NCBI GenBank assembly: GCA_011525265.1
Contig: WTHV01000036.1
Span: forward strand, 6,032-14,160
Reading direction: 5' to 3'
Length of the DNA: 8,129 nt
DNA from: Alphaproteobacteria bacterium
Lineage (GTDB): Bacteria > Pseudomonadota > Alphaproteobacteria > Puniceispirillales > Puniceispirillaceae
Under the pieces are notes generated by a model that saw only the letters and a list, made by a program, of their open reading frames with translations, ran no database searches and was not told the DNA's origin. Shown here piece after piece: positions 5,488 to 8,129 of the stretch; position 1 is the first letter of the stretch, and every line of letters starts with the position of its first letter. A program made the position numbers and the translations under genes.

Positions 5488-5557
5488 GTTGACCCATATT
5501 AACAATACTGCTAGTCAGGATAAAGAGTTATTTTATCGATACTGAGGATGGTAAGCG
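5488..5557. promoter_or_regulatory. Divergent promoter region between petP and the aminotransferase gene
   Basis: This 70-bp spacer must hold the promoters for both directions, but neither is strong by eye. On the minus strand, TTTATC with a 17-bp spacer to TAATAT is a weak pair for the petP operon. On the plus strand, GATACT (5538-5543) is a possible -10 with no good -35. A small inverted repeat, TATT-AAC-AATA (5497-5507), lies just before the petP start and could be a MarR-type operator. GAGGA at 5544-5548 is the ribosome site of the aminotransferase gene. Confidence 0.35.
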
Positions 5558-6436
5558 ATGTCCATTATTCCTTTTGATGATAGAGACGGCCTTATTTGGT
5601 TGAATGGCGAGATGGTGCCATGGCGTGATGCTAAGACGCACTCTTTAACCCATGGGTTGCACTATGCCAGCATGGTGTTTGAGGGGGAACGGTCTTATGG
5701 TGGCACGATCTTTAAATCACGCGAACATACAGAGCGTTTGCGCAATTCATGCCAATTGCTTGATTTTGATATTCCCTATTCAGATGATGAAATGGAAGCG
5801 GTGAAGGCAGACGTGCTGAAAGCGAATGATATTGTAGATGGCTATGTGCGCGCCTTTTGTTGGCGTGGCTCTGAAATGATGGCCATTTCAGCACAGCAGA
5901 CAAAGACTCATGTGGCTGTGGCGGCATGGCAATGGCCAAGCTATTTCGACCCTGAGGTAAAGATGAAGGGGATTACGCTTGATATTGCTGACTGGAAGCG
6001 CCCGTCACCTGAATCAGCGCCTGTTCATGCCAAAGCGGCTGGCCTTTATATGATTTGCACCCTCTCAAAGCACGCCGCAGAACGCAAAGGTTATACAGAT
6101 GCGCTTATGCTAGATTATCGCGGCTATGTGGCAGAGGCGACAGGGGCAAATGTCTTTTTCTTGATGGATGATGGCAAAATCCATACGCCAGAGGCTGATT
6201 GCTTCTTGAATGGAATCACAAGACGTACCGTCATTGAATTGGCACAAAAAGAAGGTCTTGAGGTGGTGGAACGCCATATCATGCCAGAGGAAATGGCCAA
6301 TGCACGTGAATGTTTCCTAACAGGGACAGCGGCTGAAGTAACGCCCGTTTCTCAAATTGGTGATTACAGCTTTACCCCTGGTAATGTGACGAGAAGCCTT
6401 GTCCAAGCCTATGAGGATTTGGTCTATGGCCGCTAG
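5558..6436 (+). CDS. ilvE: Class IV branched-chain amino acid aminotransferase
   Basis: This is a 292-residue fold-type IV PLP enzyme, probably performing the final transamination in Leu/Ile/Val synthesis (or the first step of breakdown) with 2-oxoglutarate and glutamate. The PLP Lys is at 159 in VHAKAAGLY, the position seen in E. coli IlvE. Glu 193 in VAEATGANVFF should contact the pyridine nitrogen, and GITRRTV (219-225) and LTGTAAEVTPV (254-264) form the phosphate and substrate sites. HYASMVFEGERSYGG (35-49) is the family N-terminal motif. The carboxylate-binding segment reads GYVRAFCWRGSEM (95-107) rather than the YIRPLIF of enterobacterial IlvE. That variant seems common in alphaproteobacteria but leaves some doubt about exact substrate. 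The ATG at 5558 has GAGGA 9 bases upstream. A strong terminator follows, so it looks monocistronic. Confidence 0.86.
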   Translation: MSIIPFDDRDGLIWLNGEMVPWRDAKTHSLTHGLHYASMVFEGERSYGGTIFKSREHTERLRNSCQLLDFDIPYSDDEMEAVKADVLKANDIVDGYVRAFCWRGSEMMAISAQQTKTHVAVAAWQWPSYFDPEVKMKGITLDIADWKRPSPESAPVHAKAAGLYMICTLSKHAAERKGYTDALMLDYRGYVAEATGANVFFLMDDGKIHTPEADCFLNGITRRTVIELAQKEGLEVVERHIMPEEMANARECFLTGTAAEVTPVSQIGDYSFTPGNVTRSLVQAYEDLVYGR

Positions 6437-6463
6437 GTCATAAGTCCGTAATCTTAGCCTTTC

Positions 6464-6495
6464 ATAAGCCCCATCTTTTGATGGGGTTTATTTTT
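6464..6495 (+). terminator. Intrinsic terminator of the aminotransferase gene
   Basis: CCCCATC (6469-6475), loop TTTT and GATGGGG (6480-6486) form a G+C-rich stem that extends to 12 pairs (6464-6475 with 6480-6491), including one G-T wobble. On the plus strand it runs into TTTATTTTT (6487-6495). On the minus strand the hairpin is followed by CTTATG with no T-run, so it should work mainly for the plus strand. The right arm contains the stop codon of convergent pgsA. Confidence 0.88.
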
Positions 6496-7063
6496 GGGCA
6501 TTGAGAAATCGTATCGCGCTTGTGAAATAGGCAATACCTGTTTGTGCGGTAATAAGGGCGGCAATCCAAATGCCGATCATGCCTGTGCCATAGCTCAATG
6601 CGGCGTAGCTTGTATCTTGTTCGAAAATAAATGTGCCAATTAAAAAGCCGATAGCAATAAGCTGAATTGTTGTTTTCATTTTTGCCGCAAGTGTGACATG
6701 GACGATAAAATCTTGCTTTGCCATAAATTCCCGCAAGCCTGATACCATTACTTCTCTTGTGATGATAATGATGGTTGGGATTGCCAAAAGCGGGCTGGCA
6801 AGGGCGGTTCCCATAAGGGCAGCTAGAATGATAATCACCATCAATTTATCAGCGATGGGATCAAGCATACGGCCAAAGCCAGATACAGATTCCCATTTGC
6901 GCGCTAAATAGCCATCAAGCCAATCAGTCGCTGAGGCAATCGCGAAGATGAGAAGCGCAATCAGCGCATAAAGTGGCTGTGTTGAGAGCGTGATAATGAT
7001 CGCAACAACTGGGGCTGCTATCAGGCGCATGAGCGTCAATATATTTGGTATTTGGCGATACAT
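6488..7063 (-). CDS. pgsA: CDP-diacylglycerol--glycerol-3-phosphate 3-phosphatidyltransferase
   Basis: PgsA is an inner-membrane enzyme that makes phosphatidylglycerol phosphate from CDP-diacylglycerol and glycerol-3-phosphate, the committed step to phosphatidylglycerol and cardiolipin. The 191-residue product has the complete CDP-alcohol phosphotransferase motif D-x2-DG-x2-AR-x8-G-x3-D-x3-D at residues 47-72 (Asp 47, Asp 50, Gly 51, Ala 54, Arg 55, Gly 64, Asp 68, Asp 72). The start IPNILTLMRL is typical of PgsA and helps separate it from PssA and cardiolipin synthase. Several hydrophobic helices follow (about 12-45, 73-103, 124-146, 155-184). The ATG at 7063 has AGGGG 11 bases upstream. It lies downstream of uvrC on the same strand, a widespread uvrC-pgsA order. 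Its stop codon is within the terminator hairpin of the convergent aminotransferase gene. Confidence 0.95.
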   Translation of the reverse strand: MYRQIPNILTLMRLIAAPVVAIIITLSTQPLYALIALLIFAIASATDWLDGYLARKWESVSGFGRMLDPIADKLMVIIILAALMGTALASPLLAIPTIIIITREVMVSGLREFMAKQDFIVHVTLAAKMKTTIQLIAIGFLIGTFIFEQDTSYAALSYGTGMIGIWIAALITAQTGIAYFTSAIRFLNAQK

Positions 7064-7209
7064 AAAGCCATGTGCCCCTATTTTTATGCGTCACTTGTCC
7101 TATTTGGCACTTGCGCGGTGATCTTTTGGCGCGAAAGGCTTCATCCACAAGAGTTATCTTGACTGTTGTAATCTGCTTGGGCCCATTTTGTCCATAGGTA
7201 GTGCTGTGA
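7064..7209. other. uvrC-pgsA spacer with short repeats
   Basis: No gene is credible in this 146-bp spacer. It contains CACTTG twice (7092-7097, 7108-7113), TTTGGC twice 22 bp apart (7103-7108, 7125-7130), an 8-bp palindrome TGGGCCCA near 7179-7186, and TCATCCACA (7141-7149), one mismatch from a DnaA box. On the minus strand, GTGCCA with a 16-bp spacer to CATAAA is a weak promoter-like pair for pgsA. No T-tailed terminator for uvrC is seen, so read-through from uvrC into pgsA is possible. Confidence 0.35.
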
Positions 7210-8129
7210 TTATGTTTTCCGGCCATTTGAATGGAAGTGATGATAGATATCACTTGCGGTTGCTTCTGAAATACCCTCTACCACCATCAAATCAGCAATT
7301 GCGGCACGCGAAACAGAGCGTGCTGAACCAAAATGGGCAAGCAAGGCTTTTTTGCGTTTTGGCCCAATATTTTCAATTTCATCAAGGGGACTTTTCAGGC
7401 TGGCATTGGTGCGCCTTGTCCTATGGGCGCCAATAGCAAAACGATGCGATTCATCGCGCAACCTTTGTAAGAAATGCATGGCAGGACTATCAGGGGCAAG
7501 GGTAAAGCTATCCCTGCCATCAATATGAAATTGCTCGCGCCCTGCATTACGGTCAGGGCCTTTAGACACCCCGACGACCGAAATATCATCAAGATGTAAT
7601 TCCTGTAAGACCTCGCGCACGGCATTGAGCTGGCCACGCCCGCCATCAATAAGGAGGAGATCTGGCCAATTATCTGTTGTGCGTTCAGGATCTTCTTTAA
7701 GAGCGCGTTCAAAGCGGCGATAAATCATCTGGCGCATCATGCCAAAATCATCCCCATCTGTGACCGCATATTTGCCTGTATCGCGCATATTAAATTTCCG
7801 ATAGGCCGATTTGATAAAGCCCTCAGGCCCAGCACAAACCATTGCACCAACCGCATTTGTGCCTTGGATATGCGAGTTGTCATAAATCTCAACCCGCTTT
7901 GGCGCCTCATCTAGATCAAAGGTATCAGCAAGGGCAGATAGCAGGCGTGACTGGCTTGCCTTTTCAGATAATTTGCGGGCAAGTGCCTCATCAGCATTAC
8001 GCACAGCCATATCCATCATTTTGCGCCTGCCGCCGCGAGAGGGGCGTGTGAGTGTGACAGAACGCCCCGCTTGCGTTGATAGGGCTTCGGCTAGCAAATT
8101 TGCCCCTTCTGGTAAATCAGAGACAAGCA
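7210..8129 (-). CDS. uvrC: UvrABC system protein C, C-terminal part (runs off right edge)
   Basis: UvrC makes both incisions around a lesion in nucleotide excision repair, after UvrA/UvrB recognition. The visible ~306 residues are the C-terminal half; the reading frame is open to the window edge, so the N-terminal GIY-YIG nuclease and UVR motif lie outside. The RNase H-like 5'-incision domain is present. EIYDNSHIQG near 7880 carries the Asp equivalent to E. coli D399, TDGDDFGMM is near 7750, LLIDGGRGQL near 7647 carries the D466 equivalent, and RDESHRFAIGAHR near 7446 the H538 equivalent. The tandem helix-hairpin-helix DNA-binding domain follows (IENIGPKRKKALL and VVEGISEATASDIY, about 7374-7228). 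All key residues are intact. The TTG at 8097 is an internal Leu codon, not a start, because UvrC-like sequence (SDLPEGANLLAEAL) continues upstream of it. pgsA follows on the same strand. Confidence 0.97.
   Translation of the reverse strand, partial: LVSDLPEGANLLAEALSTQAGRSVTLTRPSRGGRRKMMDMAVRNADEALARKLSEKASQSRLLSALADTFDLDEAPKRVEIYDNSHIQGTNAVGAMVCAGPEGFIKSAYRKFNMRDTGKYAVTDGDDFGMMRQMIYRRFERALKEDPERTTDNWPDLLLIDGGRGQLNAVREVLQELHLDDISVVGVSKGPDRNAGREQFHIDGRDSFTLAPDSPAMHFLQRLRDESHRFAIGAHRTRRTNASLKSPLDEIENIGPKRKKALLAHFGSARSVSRAAIADLMVVEGISEATASDIYHHFHSNGRKT

Noticed and set aside
6924..7253. 109-codon minus-strand ORF bridging the uvrC-pgsA spacer
   Set aside because: It overlaps both uvrC and pgsA in another frame by many codons, has no recognisable motif or ribosome site, and its residue pattern looks like frame-shadow translation.
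8095..8097. TTG at 8097 as the start of uvrC
   Set aside because: The frame stays open to the window edge and the upstream residues still look like UvrC; the 5'-incision domain is only the second half of the protein.
1..8129. CRISPR arrays, tRNA or rRNA genes, insertion sequences, phage or toxin-antitoxin genes
   Set aside because: No regularly spaced repeats, no cloverleaf-like or rRNA-like segments, no transposase or integrase motifs, and no small paired ORFs of that kind were visible.

Overview
The window looks like ordinary, densely packed core chromosome of an alphaproteobacterium with middling G+C. Three gene groupings point there: a UbiK-family gene, a YbjN-domain gene, proC and a short CsaA-type tRNA-binding gene in a row; a branched-chain aminotransferase divergent from a MarR / OmpR-type / EnvZ-type operon whose first two genes resemble Rhodobacter PetP and PetR; and uvrC followed by pgsA. 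The protein style would fit a marine SAR116- or Rhodospirillales-like lineage, but that finer placement is a guess. I see no transposase, phage gene, CRISPR array, tRNA or rRNA, and no stretch with clearly foreign composition.

Layout, left to right. Positions 23-2959 are all on the plus strand: ubiK, a 191-bp spacer rich in symmetric sequence, the YbjN-domain gene, proC, a 131-bp spacer with a convincing extended -10 promoter and a dyad, a degenerate TetR-like gene, and csaA. Positions 2960-5487 are a tight minus-strand operon in the transcription order petP-like marR, petR-like response regulator, sensor kinase. Its last stop codon directly abuts the stop codon of csaA. A 70-bp divergent spacer separates petP from the plus-strand aminotransferase gene (5558-6436). 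That gene ends in a strong intrinsic terminator whose hairpin contains the stop codon of the convergent pgsA. pgsA (6488-7063) and the 3' part of uvrC (7210 to the right edge and beyond) are on the minus strand, with a 146-bp spacer between them.

Functionally the genes are mostly independent housekeeping: ubiquinone assembly factor (UbiK), proline synthesis (ProC), branched-chain amino-acid transamination, phosphatidylglycerol phosphate synthesis (PgsA), nucleotide excision repair (UvrC), a tRNA-binding chaperone-like protein (CsaA), and one membrane-signalling unit made of a MarR regulator, a response regulator and a kinase.

I did not find a clear new biological system. The best leads are in non-coding DNA. 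The 299-489 spacer combines a perfect 9-bp DnaA box, a 15-bp palindrome made of two GANTC (CcrM-type) sites, a small hairpin and an 8-bp direct repeat. The 1865-1995 spacer has a dyad overlapping the -35 of the promoter for a TetR-like protein whose own recognition helix looks degenerate, and an 11-codon leader ORF that begins at the expected transcription start.
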